Of a stretch of 64,000 nucleotides of DNA, positions 26,080 through 34,660 are shown piece by piece. The DNA lies in the NCBI RefSeq assembly GCF_030686865.1, contig NZ_JAQYUS010000005.1:62001-126000 (forward strand), in the 5' to 3' direction. The DNA is from Kaistella sp. SH40-3 (lineage in GTDB: Bacteria > Bacteroidota > Bacteroidia > Flavobacteriales > Weeksellaceae). Within the stretch, counting starts at the first letter, position 1. Each line of letters begins with the position of its first letter. The position numbers and the translations under genes were made by a program. The notes under the pieces were generated by a model. That model was not told the origin of the DNA, made no database searches, and worked only from the letters and a program-made list of their open reading frames with translations.

Positions 26080-26898
26080 ATGGATTTATTCAGAGCAATT
26101 ATCATTGCAATCATCGAAGGTCTTACCGAATTCCTTCCTATTTCTTCTACCGCACACATGGGTTTTATCGCAAATTTAATGGGCATGGAAGAGACAGAAT
26201 TCTTAAAAATGTTTCAGGTATCAATTCAGTTCGGAGCAATTTTAGCCGTAGTCGCTGCTTACTGGAAAAAGTTTTTTGATTTTCAGAACCTTAAATTTTA
26301 TTATAAACTGGCCTTCGCAGTTCTTCCGGCCTTAGGATTAGGATTTTTATTCGATGATAAAATAGAAGAATTTCTTGGAAACCAGGTTGCAATTTCAACC
26401 GTTTTGGTTTTAGGTGGAGTCGTTTTACTCTTCGCAGATTCCTGGTTTAAAAATCCAAAAATCGATGATGAAAAGGACATGTCGATTAAGAAAGCCGTGA
26501 TCATTGGTTTTTGGCAATGTTTAGCAATGATGCCCGGAACGAGTCGGAGTGCCGCTTCAATCATCGGTGGAATGACACAGGGATTGACTCGAAAAGCCGC
26601 TGCAGAATTTTCATTTTTCCTGGCAGTTCCTACGATGTTGGCCGTTACTGTTTATTCCATTTTTGTAAAAACTTGGGGCAAAACGACCGCAAATCCTATG
26701 AAAGGTTATGAGATGATTTTGGCTTCAAATGATAATATTATTGCGTTTGTTGTTGGGAATGTAGTCGCGTTTATCGTGGCGTTAATAGCGATAAAATCGT
26801 TCATTGGATTGCTTAATAAATACGGTTTCAAACCTTGGGGTTGGTACCGGATTATCGTGGGAATCGTGTTGTTGATTTATTTTTTGAAGTTTCAATAA
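26080..26898 (+). CDS. uppP: Undecaprenyl-diphosphate phosphatase
   Basis: This 272-aa polytopic membrane protein (BacA family) has both conserved motifs: EGLTEFLPISSTAHM near the N-terminus (Glu-rich catalytic loop) and MPGTSRSAASIIGG in the second half. It converts undecaprenyl diphosphate to the monophosphate, recycling the lipid carrier of peptidoglycan and glycan synthesis. Loss causes bacitracin sensitivity in other bacteria. The adjacency of division (ftsX) and carrier recycling is common in Bacteroidota. Confidence 0.96.
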   Translation: MDLFRAIIIAIIEGLTEFLPISSTAHMGFIANLMGMEETEFLKMFQVSIQFGAILAVVAAYWKKFFDFQNLKFYYKLAFAVLPALGLGFLFDDKIEEFLGNQVAISTVLVLGGVVLLFADSWFKNPKIDDEKDMSIKKAVIIGFWQCLAMMPGTSRSAASIIGGMTQGLTRKAAAEFSFFLAVPTMLAVTVYSIFVKTWGKTTANPMKGYEMILASNDNIIAFVVGNVVAFIVALIAIKSFIGLLNKYGFKPWGWYRIIVGIVLLIYFLKFQ

Positions 26899-26918
26899 TT
26901 TGATTTGGGCAGACATTT

Positions 26919-26988
26919 CCGTCTTCCACTCCCAATCTTTTTTCAATCCTGAAAGGATTAAAAAAAGGATTTCCGTTCAAGCCGGGCT
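26919..26988 (+). repeat. ~70-bp dispersed dyad repeat, copy 2
   Basis: It begins CCGTCTTCCACTCCCAATCT and ends TTCCGTTCAAGCCGGGCT. Internal arms AATCTTTT/AAAAAGGATT and a second small hairpin AATCCTGAAAGGATT are present. It aligns over its full length with 20415-20485. It fills most of the uppP-truB gap. Confidence 0.65.
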
Positions 26989-27024
26989 GCAAGGCAGAAC
27001 TTTTCACCAATTTAGTTTTTAAAA

Positions 27025-27729
27025 ATGACCGATACCGATTTCTTAGAAGGCCAAATAATACTCCTCGACAAACCTTTGGATTGGACGAGTTTTCAAGCGG
27101 TGAATAAACTGAAATACAAACTCAAAAAAGAATTCAATCTTCCGAAGAAATTTAAAATCGGTCACGCCGGAACTTTGGATCCGCGTGCCACAGGATTACT
27201 AATTGTCTGCACCGGAAAATTCACCAAGATCATTCCTGAAATTCAGGATGCTCCAAAAGAATATTTTACCGAAATAAAAATCGGCGTTCAAACAGAATCC
27301 TACGACACCGAAAAACCGGAGATTCTTCAACAGGATATTTCAAATATTACGGAAGAACAAATCAAGGAAACTTTAGAAAAATTCCTTGGCGAAATCGATC
27401 AGAAACCACCCATCTTTTCGGCCATTAAAATTGAGGGAAACCGCGCCTATGATCTAGCCAGAGCAGGTAAAGAGGTCGAGATGAAAACCCGTAAAACCAC
27501 CATTAATTATATCACCGATATTGAGATAGAATTACCTTTTGTAAGATTTACCGTTGGCTGTTCGAAAGGAACATATATTCGAAGTTTAGCCCACGATATT
27601 GGTCAGGATTTAGGAGTGGGCGCTTACCTCACCAATCTTCGCAGAACAAAAATTGGAGATTACAAAATTGAAAATGGGAGTTCAGATTATTTGAAAGACG
27701 AATACCGATTTGAAAATTTCAATCAGTAG
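27025..27729 (+). CDS. truB: tRNA pseudouridine-55 synthase
   Basis: This 234-aa protein contains LLDKPLDWTSFQAVNKLK, the catalytic-Asp motif GHAGTLDPRATGLLIV, IEGNRAYDLARAG and CSKGTYIRSLAHDIGQDLG. It makes pseudouridine at position 55 of the tRNA T loop. The core TruB fold is complete; the extra C-terminal PUA domain of some orthologues is absent or minimal, as is usual in Bacteroidota. Confidence 0.96.
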   Translation: MTDTDFLEGQIILLDKPLDWTSFQAVNKLKYKLKKEFNLPKKFKIGHAGTLDPRATGLLIVCTGKFTKIIPEIQDAPKEYFTEIKIGVQTESYDTEKPEILQQDISNITEEQIKETLEKFLGEIDQKPPIFSAIKIEGNRAYDLARAGKEVEMKTRKTTINYITDIEIELPFVRFTVGCSKGTYIRSLAHDIGQDLGVGAYLTNLRRTKIGDYKIENGSSDYLKDEYRFENFNQ

Positions 27730-27736
27730 CCTTGAT

Positions 27737-28321
27737 ATGAAAAAACTATGTTTTATTTTTGTATTAATTTCCAGTCTTGGATTTAGCCAAAGTAATCCTG
27801 AGAAAAGACCAATACAGGGTTTTTATTTCAGTCCGGAAGTAAGTGCAGGATTTAATTTATCGAATATTATTGCAAGTAATCGAGATAAACAGAACAATCC
27901 AGAAAATCAATATACAACCTATCCCAACGATTTTTCTTACGGAATTTCAGCGGTAGCAGGATATAATTTTATACCGAATCTATCTTTAGGTGGCGGAATA
28001 AAATACACGTACACCACAGATAATTTTCATATTGTGTACGGAATTATCCAACCGAAAATCCTTTTCAATGTTGATGATGGAGAACCTGTTTTCATTGATT
28101 TGACGTATGGATTTCAACTGAATAAATCGGTGGTTAATGATTCAGATTTGTATGGAATTAAAGTGGGAAAATTAGTTTCTCACAGTACACGGTTAAGCCA
28201 GCAAGGCGGCTTATATTTTGAAGGTCAACAATTAGGAAATACTGGAGTTACCTTTGTAGGGTTATTTTACGGACTAACGATCTTCAGTAATAAAAACTAT
28301 AATGAGTATGGAAAAGACTAG
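27737..28321 (+). CDS. Putative outer-membrane beta-barrel protein
   Basis: This 194-aa protein has a clear signal peptide (MKKLCFIFVLISSLGFSQ). Beta strands follow (YFSPEVSAGFNLSNI, YGISAVAGYNFIPNLSLGGGIKYTY, PIFIDLTYGFQLNKS-type), ending TGVTFVGLFYGLTIF. It fits small Bacteroidota barrel proteins of unknown role. An in-frame TTG at 27710 would overlap truB and block the signal peptide, so the ATG at 27737 is chosen. Its last 20 bases overlap rluF. Confidence 0.75.
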   Translation: MKKLCFIFVLISSLGFSQSNPEKRPIQGFYFSPEVSAGFNLSNIIASNRDKQNNPENQYTTYPNDFSYGISAVAGYNFIPNLSLGGGIKYTYTTDNFHIVYGIIQPKILFNVDDGEPVFIDLTYGFQLNKSVVNDSDLYGIKVGKLVSHSTRLSQQGGLYFEGQQLGNTGVTFVGLFYGLTIFSNKNYNEYGKD

Positions 28322-29030
28322 AATAAATAAATATCTTTCAGAAGTTGGTTTTTGTTCCCGCAGAGAAGCAGACCGACTTTTAGAACAGGGAAGAATAACC
28401 ATCAACGGCGCAGTTCCGGAAATGGGAACTAAAGTTTCTGACGACGATGAAATCTTTGTCGATGGCGTGACCATTCGAAAAACAGATGAAGAACCTGTTT
28501 ATATCGCATTGAATAAACCGGTCGGAATTGTCTGCACCACGGATACCAAAAGAGAAAGAGACAATATCATCGAATTCGTGAATCATCCGAAAAGAATTTT
28601 CCCAATCGGAAGATTAGATAAACCGAGTGAAGGATTAATTCTTCTGACGAATGATGGTGATATTGTGAACAAAATTCTTCGTTCCAGAAACAACCACGGA
28701 AAAGAATATATCGTACGAGTTGACAAACCAATTACGCCGAAATTCCTCATGCAAATGCGTGGCGGAATTCCGATTCTGGATACCGTTACCAATAAATGTG
28801 AAGTAGAGCAGATCGATAACTTATCGTTCCGTATTGTTTTAACGCAAGGCTTAAACCGCCAGATTCGCCGCATGTGCGAATATTGTGGTTATGAAGTAAA
28901 AAAACTGAAAAGAATCCGTGTTTTAAATATCAAACTCGATCTTCCAATAGGGAAGTGGCGGGATTTAACCGCAGCAGAAGTCAGCGAATTAAAAGCCTTG
29001 GTGGCTGATTCTGACAAGACCGTTGATTAG
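28302..29030 (+). CDS. rluF: 23S rRNA pseudouridine synthase RluF-type
   Basis: This 242-aa protein has an N-terminal S4 domain (RINKYLSEVGFCSRREADRLLEQGRITING). An RsuA/RluB-family catalytic domain follows with GRLDKPSEGLILLTNDG (catalytic Asp) and LTQGLNRQIRRMCEYCGYEVKKLKRIRV. The short VNHPKRIFPIGRLD form matches RluF, which modifies U2604 of 23S rRNA; specificity is inferred from the subfamily. Its stop codon overlaps the stop of the convergent HD gene. Confidence 0.88.
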   Translation: MSMEKTRINKYLSEVGFCSRREADRLLEQGRITINGAVPEMGTKVSDDDEIFVDGVTIRKTDEEPVYIALNKPVGIVCTTDTKRERDNIIEFVNHPKRIFPIGRLDKPSEGLILLTNDGDIVNKILRSRNNHGKEYIVRVDKPITPKFLMQMRGGIPILDTVTNKCEVEQIDNLSFRIVLTQGLNRQIRRMCEYCGYEVKKLKRIRVLNIKLDLPIGKWRDLTAAEVSELKALVADSDKTVD

Positions 29031-29470
29031 TATTTTTCCTTTAAATAAAGATAAGCCGTTAAGTATTTATTTAACCGTTTGAAATCTCTTTCGGTCATAA
29101 CATTATTAAATCTCGTTAGATTCATGTTATCCTGCAAGTCATTTAATTTTACCGAAACGGCCAGTTTTGACTGTTCCGTTTTTTTGATGAATTCCATGTA
29201 GTCAATATCAGTCGGATTTTTAGTAAGACATTTTATAGCAAAAATTACTTCTTCAGAAAATCCTTCTTCAACCAAAGTTTCATAGGTGATTTCTGGGCAA
29301 TCTTCGATCACATCGTGAAGAACGCCAACGATTTTTTCGTCGTACGTTTTTCCGGCATTCATTACCCGAATTACATGACCGATGTACGGCGTTCCGAATT
29401 TATCAGTTTGTCCCTTGTGCGCTTTCTGGGCTAATTTTATGGCTTTGTTAAGCAGTTCGTCTTTGGTCAT
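29027..29470 (-). CDS. Small HD-domain hydrolase (RelA/SpoT hydrolase-like)
   Basis: This 147-aa protein has an HD phosphohydrolase domain: KAHKGQTDKFGTPYIGHVIRV, VGVLHDVIEDCPEITYETL (the HD pair) and VSVKLNDLQDNMNL. It resembles the isolated ppGpp-hydrolase (MESH1-like) part of RelA/SpoT, so guanosine tetraphosphate or a related nucleotide may be the substrate. There is no synthetase, TGS or ACT domain. Convergent with rluF; the two stop codons share bases 29028-29029, with no terminator between. Confidence 0.82.
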   Translation of the reverse strand: MTKDELLNKAIKLAQKAHKGQTDKFGTPYIGHVIRVMNAGKTYDEKIVGVLHDVIEDCPEITYETLVEEGFSEEVIFAIKCLTKNPTDIDYMEFIKKTEQSKLAVSVKLNDLQDNMNLTRFNNVMTERDFKRLNKYLTAYLYLKEKY

Positions 29471-29549
29471 TTTGTTTTTTATTAAAGATAAAATTTAAAG
29501 TAAAATAGAAGTTTGTTTTTTTAAATATAATTAAATACAAAATAAATTT

Positions 29550-30113
29550 TTAAGAAGGGTTTGAGGGTTTTGATAGGACCTTCATTTTTTTGTTCAATTC
29601 CTCTAAAAGAGCGAGTTGCTTCTGCTGAATATCGCAAAGATGCTTGTATTGATCGATTATCGAAAGGTCTATTTTCTCATGAAGATTTCTAATTTCAATC
29701 TCAGATTTCAGGTTGATCATATAATCGTTAATGGCTCTTTTTCGGTCTTTAACTTCTTTTCTATTTTGGCTCATCATTATGATTGGAGCCTGTACTGCAG
29801 CGATACAAGACAAAATAAGATTAAGTAAAATGTAGGGATAAGGATCAAAACTTTTGTTGTACTTAATTTCCGTATTATATAAAATCCAAATCATCAATAA
29901 AACGCCAAAGATGATGATGAACTTCCAACTGCCGCCCAACTCTGCTACTTTATCAGAAAGTTTTTCGCCATACGTCCGCTCTTCGTCATTATCCTGAATG
30001 GTCGTGGTGATGAATGTTTCCTCCGTTATGGCCTTATCGATAATCTCGTGCATTTTGTTAAGTTGGTCGTCTTCACTTTTTAGCAGATCGATTACATACT
30101 TTTTATTTTTCAT
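29550..30113 (-). CDS. DUF1003 membrane protein
   Basis: This 187-aa protein contains the DUF1003 core: EKLSDKVAELGGSWKFIIIFGVLLMIWILYNT, then FDPYPYILLNLILSCIAAVQAPIIMMSQNRKEVKDRKR. This gives two membrane helices, with a cytosolic basic patch after the second and a coiled-coil tail (LHEKIDLSIIDQYKHLCDIQQKQLALLEELNKKM). The function is unknown; members are often called cyclic nucleotide-binding-like without proof. Transcribed with its minus-strand neighbours or alone. Confidence 0.88.
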   Translation of the reverse strand: MKNKKYVIDLLKSEDDQLNKMHEIIDKAITEETFITTTIQDNDEERTYGEKLSDKVAELGGSWKFIIIFGVLLMIWILYNTEIKYNKSFDPYPYILLNLILSCIAAVQAPIIMMSQNRKEVKDRKRAINDYMINLKSEIEIRNLHEKIDLSIIDQYKHLCDIQQKQLALLEELNKKMKVLSKPSNPS

Positions 30114-30178
30114 AATGAAAGGTCTAAGGAATTAGCAATAAAACTTAAATAAAATTAATTCTTATTTTTCAATACTCT

Positions 30179-30481
30179 TTATTGGAGCCAGAATTTTTTC
30201 AAAAGAACGAGCACAATAATTCCAATCCCTGTAATGGCCGTTCCAAAAAGAATTTCTGCGATCAATTCCAGTCGGTGCGTCCATTTTTTATTTTCACTTT
30301 TAATGGAGGCAAAAGATAAGATTACCGAAAGGCATAATAATAAAGCAACGATACTTGTAAATTCATCTAAAATAGAATTTACGGTCGCCGAACTGATGTG
30401 CAGTGATGTAATTACGATGAGACAAAATCCCAGTAAATTAGAAGCAGTCGGAAGAATATGTTGTGAAGTTTTATTGGCCAT
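30179..30481 (-). CDS. Small three-helix membrane protein, unknown
   Basis: This 100-aa protein from the ATG at 30481 (MANKTSQHILPTASNLLGFCLIVITSLHI) has three hydrophobic helices: about 15-33, 43-60 and 75-95. The last ends IGIIVLVLLKKFW. I do not recognise the family, but the N-terminal HxLPTASNLLGFCLIV looks conserved rather than random. A 5' extension to 30514 is open but has no start context. It lies 65 bp upstream of the DUF1003 gene on the same strand, and both are small membrane proteins. Confidence 0.6.
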   Translation of the reverse strand: MANKTSQHILPTASNLLGFCLIVITSLHISSATVNSILDEFTSIVALLLCLSVILSFASIKSENKKWTHRLELIAEILFGTAITGIGIIVLVLLKKFWLQ

Positions 30482-30855
30482 TGATGTACTTTGAAAATAT
30501 ATTATTTCCCGCACCTTTTTTCTGAAATAGTTGATCCATTTTCGTGCGCATAAAATCGTTAAAGTTTGCGAAATAGTTCTTCGTTTTGAGAAATAGTCAT
30601 TTTGATGATCGGTGTTCGACGGTAGAACTTAATTGAACGAAGTAGTTTAAACGCTTCAATATTTTTTTTTAATCGATCTTGAGACGATTCATTATTAGAT
30701 TGAGTCGTAAAAAATTACTTCAGTTTTTTCTTAATCAGCAATAGTTTTAAAAGATTTTTATCCTATATAAAAAATGCTCTTGTATCTTAAAATAAAATTG
30801 AACGCTCCGGTTACGAAGTGTTTTTTTGTTTTTATCTATTTGGAAATATAAGGAA
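30482..30855. other. Gene-free interval
   Basis: About 370 bp of AT-rich sequence between two minus-strand genes. I find no convincing reading frame. It contains the hairpin at 30801-30822 and a weak GAAG/CTTC stem-loop near 30635-30660 followed by a T run on the plus strand. Confidence 0.6.
30801..30822. terminator. Hairpin after phhB
   Basis: AACGCTCCG and CGAAGTGTT pair with one mismatch around GTTA. Seven T follow on the plus strand and a looser T-rich tract on the minus strand. It lies 34 bp past the phhB stop. Confidence 0.5.
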
Positions 30856-31089
30856 TTACCCAATTATTTTGTCAATTGCTTTTGCGAGTTTATGGTCTTT
30901 CTCAGTAATCGCATTCCCTTCGTCATGCGTACACAAACTGATATTCACTTTGTTATACTCATTCGACCAATCTGGATGATGTTGCTGGCACTCTGCAACC
31001 AATGCGACTCTGGTCATAAAGGCAAACGCTTCGGAAAAATTTTTGAACTTAAAAGTCTGTTGAAGTTTTCCATCGATTTCTTTCCACAT
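30856..31089 (-). CDS. phhB: Pterin-4a-carbinolamine dehydratase
   Basis: This 77-aa protein has the family motif [26 protein letters not shown], including the catalytic His pair. It dehydrates 4a-hydroxytetrahydropterin, recycling the cofactor of aromatic amino-acid hydroxylases. It is slightly short, since orthologues run about 95-110 aa: the N-terminus begins at [18 protein letters not shown] and lacks the usual leader of about 15 residues, as in other compact Bacteroidota forms. No hydroxylase gene is adjacent. Confidence 0.9.
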   Translation of the reverse strand: MWKEIDGKLQQTFKFKNFSEAFAFMTRVALVAECQQHHPDWSNEYNKVNISLCTHDEGNAITEKDHKLAKAIDKIIG

Positions 31090-31134
31090 GATTTTATATT
31101 TTAAAGATTAGAATATGTTGTTGATAGTCAAACA

Positions 31135-31449
31135 TTATTTATTTGGTTTTATCTTTTCATTTTCCGGAATCGCATTCAAAATTTTGTGCGGTTTATCATT
31201 TCTGGCTTTTCCCTTTAATGCTGCATAAATAGAACTGTCTTTAGGTTTTGCATTCGGCATATGAATAGTTTGGACTCTTTGCTTAATTTTTGAATTTGCT
31301 GACGAAAGTTTGAGTTGCTCGGAACTTTTTAAATTCAACATATCCAAACTGTCCACTTTTTTTTCTGGATTAATTTTAGGCAGAACCTGTTGACCAAAAA
31401 GGAAAGACGTGAACATTAGCGAAAATAAGATGGTGATATTTAGTCTCAT
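31135..31449 (-). CDS. Small secreted protein, unknown function
   Basis: This 104-aa protein has a signal peptide (MRLNITILFSLMFTSFLFGQ). A low-complexity, lysine- and serine-rich mature part without Cys follows (SLDMLNLKSSEQLKLSSANSKIKQR ... LKGKARNDKPHKILNAIPENEKIKPNK). It is probably periplasmic and mostly disordered. No family recognised. It precedes phhB on the same strand with a 45-bp gap. Confidence 0.55.
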   Translation of the reverse strand: MRLNITILFSLMFTSFLFGQQVLPKINPEKKVDSLDMLNLKSSEQLKLSSANSKIKQRVQTIHMPNAKPKDSSIYAALKGKARNDKPHKILNAIPENEKIKPNK

Positions 31450-31576
31450 CGTTTTTAAATTTTATTAAAGATAGAATTTATATTTAGTGTAAAACTGTAT
31501 TTCTCCTAGAATTTTCGTTAAAATTTATATTTGTGATATTTATTTTCGAGAGAATTTAACTCTAGGCGGTTAACTG

Positions 31577-34246
31577 TTAATTATGTTTTTTTACAAAAAT
31601 TATTTTATAAATTTCCAGCGTAACCAAAGGGACAAGACCCAGAAATAATGCCATGATCCAACCTTTGGAATCGGGCATATGGAGTTTGAATGCGTTTCTC
31701 AAAACCGGGATAAAAAGCAAGGTTAGCTGTAGGAAAAGTCCCAGTAAAACAGCTCCGTTTAAATAATGATTGCCAAAAATTTTGATCTGATAAAAAGGTT
31801 TTTTGCTGTTTCTTAATCCTAAAGAATAGAAAAGTTGTGCACATACCAAGACCAAAAAAGCCAGCGTTCTCGCATTTTTCACTACTTCCTCCGGAATGTT
31901 TTTCTCAAATGGCGTATAACCGAGTTCGTAAAAGCCGTACCAAAAAGCAAAAATGGTAATCAAACCGATAAGGATTCCGCCGATGACTACATGAGTTCCA
32001 GCGCCGTGGGAAAAGAAATTTTCATTGGCATCTCTTGGTTTTTCCTGCATTACGTCGGGATCATCACCATCCATTCCCAGGGCGATTGCGGGCAGAGAAT
32101 CCGTGAGAAGGTTGATCCACAAAAGTTGGGTCGCAATAAGTGGAGCCGGCCAGCCAAAAGCGAGTGGCAGAAACATGGCCAGGACTTCGCCCAGATTACA
32201 GGTCAGTAAAAAGACCACCGATTTTTTAATGTTCTGAAAAATATTTCTTCCCTGTTCTATGGCAACAACAATCGTAGAGAAATTATCATCGGTCAGGATC
32301 ATATCGGCGGCGTTTTTGGCCACATCGGTGCCGGTAATTCCCATTGCCACTCCAATATCTGCGATGTGAAGTGAAGGTCCGTCATTCACTCCGTCACCAG
32401 TCATCGAAACGATATTTCCGTTTGCTTGTAACGCTTGTACGATTTGCACTTTGTGTTGCGGGGAAACGCGCGCAAAAACGCGATAGTTAGTTACTTTTTC
32501 AATGAATTCATCTTCGCTAATTTCCTCCAGTTCCGGTCCTGTAAGAACTTGGTCAATACTTTCCGCAACTTCTAAATCTTTTGCAATGGCGAAAGCGGTA
32601 TTCTTGTGATCACCAGTAATGATAATGGTTTTGATACCGGCATTTGCGGCAAGTCTTATGGAAGGTTTCACTTCTTCCCGTGCGGGATCGATCATTCCCA
32701 CCAAACCGGCGAATACTAAATCTTTTTCCATGTCCTCCGGAGCTAAATTTTCATCTGCAGGTTTGTAGGCTAAAACGAGGGTTCGTAAAGCATTGTCAGA
32801 CATTTTTATCGCTGCCTCACTGAAATTCTGAAGGTCTTTTTCTGTAATGGCTCTGATCTCTCCTTTATCAAAAATCCGGGTAGCCACTTTTCGAAGACTT
32901 CCCAAAGCACCTTTCGTAAAAACGCTGCACCCACTTTCAGATTTCACCAGAACCGACATCATTTTACGGTTACTGTCGAAAGGATTTTCTCCGATACGTG
33001 TATATTTCTGACCTAAGTTTTTGCGGTCGAGTCCGAGTTGATCGCCCAGAACAAGCAGGGCAATTTCCGTCGGATCTCCTGTTGCTTCTTCGTTTTCGAG
33101 CGTTGCGTCGGAGCAGAGAATCATTCCTTCAGACAGTAATTTTGCCGATTCAGAAATGGTCGTATTTTCTGTTTCTTCCAATACCATTAAACCTTCTGAG
33201 GTAAAGATTTGAGTAACGGTCATTTTATTCATCGTCAGGGTTCCGGTTTTATCGGAGCAGATGATGTTCACAGAACCTAAAGTTTCTACCGCCGGAAGTT
33301 TTCGGATAATGGCATTTTTTCGGGACATGGCGGTAACACCTATGGAAAGCACGACGGCGACAATCGCAGCCAGACCTTCCGGAATGGAGGCAACGGCGAG
33401 TGAAACTGAAATCAGGAACATTTCCGCCAGATCACGCCCCTGAAGCCAGGAAACTCCGAAGATGAAAATACAGATTCCGACGGCGATTTTCCCAAGTGAT
33501 TTCCCGAGTTCGCTAAGTTTCTTTTCTAAAGGTGTTTTAATGTTGGAGTCTGTATCCAGGAGATCTGCAATCTTTCCGACTTCGGTGGTCATTCCGGTAT
33601 CGACTACAATTCCTAAACCCCTTCCGGCAGTGACGATGGTCGACATAAAGGCCATGTTTTCAATTTCAGCCAGCGGCATTTTGATGTTGTCAAAAACACT
33701 TTCTGCCTTTTTATGCACGGGCAGAGATTCTCCTGTTAAAGAAGATTCTTCGATCTGCATGTTCACCGTTTCCAGGAGACGTAAATCTGCGGGAATGATT
33801 CGGCCTGCGTCTAAAATAACAAGGTCGCCCGGTACCAATTCGGCACTGTCTATTTCTTTGGTCTGCCCGTCACGTTTTACGACGGCTTTCGGCGAAGACA
33901 TTTTCAAAAGCGCATCGATCGCCTTTCCGGCTTTCACTTCCTGATAGGTTCCAATGGCGGCATTAAGGAAAATGACAAGCGTAATAATCACCGAATCTAT
34001 ATATTCGCCCATGAAAGCGGTGATGATTACGGCAGCAAAAAGGACATAGATGAGCCAGTCATTTAGTTGAGAGAAGACAATTTTTAAAAGAGATTTTTTC
34101 TTTTTGCCTACCAAAATATTTGCGCCAAAATGTTCTTTTCTTTTCCGCGCTTCATCTTCAGAAAGTCCTGTATCAGCCTCCACCGAAAGCAACATTAAAG
34201 TTTCGTGAACAGATTTGGTGAACCAGTGTTTTATTTCTTTATTCAT
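31577..34246 (-). CDS. P-type cation ATPase, calcium-translocating type
   Basis: This 889-aa P2-type ATPase has an N-terminal cation-ATPase domain, the TGES actuator loop at 171-174 and SIPEGLAA at 288-294 (ion-binding helix 4). The phosphorylation motif CSDKTGTLT has Asp332. The hinge MTGDGVNDGPSLHIADIGVAM and six C-terminal helices complete it. Architecture matches bacterial Ca2+ (SERCA/PMCA-like) pumps; Ca2+ over Mn2+ or Na+ is inferred. Hand counts on three 60-base lines inside give 32, 30 and 25 G+C, well above its neighbours, which suggests transfer from a GC-richer source. No Ca2+-responsive regulator is adjacent. Confidence 0.9.
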   Translation of the reverse strand: MNKEIKHWFTKSVHETLMLLSVEADTGLSEDEARKRKEHFGANILVGKKKKSLLKIVFSQLNDWLIYVLFAAVIITAFMGEYIDSVIITLVIFLNAAIGTYQEVKAGKAIDALLKMSSPKAVVKRDGQTKEIDSAELVPGDLVILDAGRIIPADLRLLETVNMQIEESSLTGESLPVHKKAESVFDNIKMPLAEIENMAFMSTIVTAGRGLGIVVDTGMTTEVGKIADLLDTDSNIKTPLEKKLSELGKSLGKIAVGICIFIFGVSWLQGRDLAEMFLISVSLAVASIPEGLAAIVAVVLSIGVTAMSRKNAIIRKLPAVETLGSVNIICSDKTGTLTMNKMTVTQIFTSEGLMVLEETENTTISESAKLLSEGMILCSDATLENEEATGDPTEIALLVLGDQLGLDRKNLGQKYTRIGENPFDSNRKMMSVLVKSESGCSVFTKGALGSLRKVATRIFDKGEIRAITEKDLQNFSEAAIKMSDNALRTLVLAYKPADENLAPEDMEKDLVFAGLVGMIDPAREEVKPSIRLAANAGIKTIIITGDHKNTAFAIAKDLEVAESIDQVLTGPELEEISEDEFIEKVTNYRVFARVSPQHKVQIVQALQANGNIVSMTGDGVNDGPSLHIADIGVAMGITGTDVAKNAADMILTDDNFSTIVVAIEQGRNIFQNIKKSVVFLLTCNLGEVLAMFLPLAFGWPAPLIATQLLWINLLTDSLPAIALGMDGDDPDVMQEKPRDANENFFSHGAGTHVVIGGILIGLITIFAFWYGFYELGYTPFEKNIPEEVVKNARTLAFLVLVCAQLFYSLGLRNSKKPFYQIKIFGNHYLNGAVLLGLFLQLTLLFIPVLRNAFKLHMPDSKGWIMALFLGLVPLVTLEIYKIIFVKKHN

Positions 34247-34417
34247 AAGGAGAATTATCTTTAGAAAATTGGTAAGTGCAATTTACCGCTTTAAAGGGGG
34301 ATTTCATAAAAATATCGCAGTGAAATTTAGAAAAAAGAAGTAATGGAAAAAGAGAGGAGAAAAGGAATTAGATTTTAGATTATTTTACAAAATCCTTTGA
34401 AATTTAGAGAAAATGAC

Positions 34418-34432
34418 AACCTTGACAAGGTT
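34418..34432. repeat. 15-bp palindrome AACCTTGACAAGGTT
   Basis: Perfect except for the central base, and one base different from the palindrome at 23720-23734. A T run follows on the plus strand, so it could also terminate plus-strand transcripts. Confidence 0.65.
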
Positions 34433-34603
34433 TTTTGAGTATCAAAGTACTCAATGCTTTGAAAATCTGCAGCGCCGGAAAAAACCTTTTCATTGCTGCA
34501 AAAGTAAGGTCATTATAATCTCTGTCCCAATTTTTAACAAACTTTATAGATTCAAGACTATTAAACTGGAGTGGGAGTTATACTTTGTTATTATTAGCCA
34601 CAC

Positions 34604-34649
34604 GAAAGGATTCGTGCGGGAGCGGGGAAAGGATTTGTGCGGGGGTGGG
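34604..34649 (+). repeat. Two tandem 23-bp G-rich repeats
   Basis: Unit 1 begins GAAAGGATTCGTGCGGGAGC and unit 2 GAAAGGATTTGTGCGGGGGT, each ending GGG. They differ at three positions. The G runs (GGG, GGGG, GGGGG, GGGG) on the plus strand stand out in a genome of this base composition. Directly beyond the 3' end of the HEPN gene. Confidence 0.75.
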
Positions 34650-34660
34650 GGAAATTCAAT

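Larger units (their letters stand above)
34247..34660. other. Gene-free interval with two repeats
   Basis: About 410 bp between the ATPase start and the HEPN stop. It holds the palindrome AACCTTGACAAGGTT with a following T run (34418-34436) and a G-rich 23-bp tandem repeat at 34604-34649. I see no convincing gene; an open frame across the G-rich repeat has no family features. Confidence 0.6.

Noticed and set aside
31835-33944. Several plus-strand frames antisense to the P-type ATPase
   Set aside because: They mirror a long conserved gene in a GC-richer region, where antisense frames open by chance.
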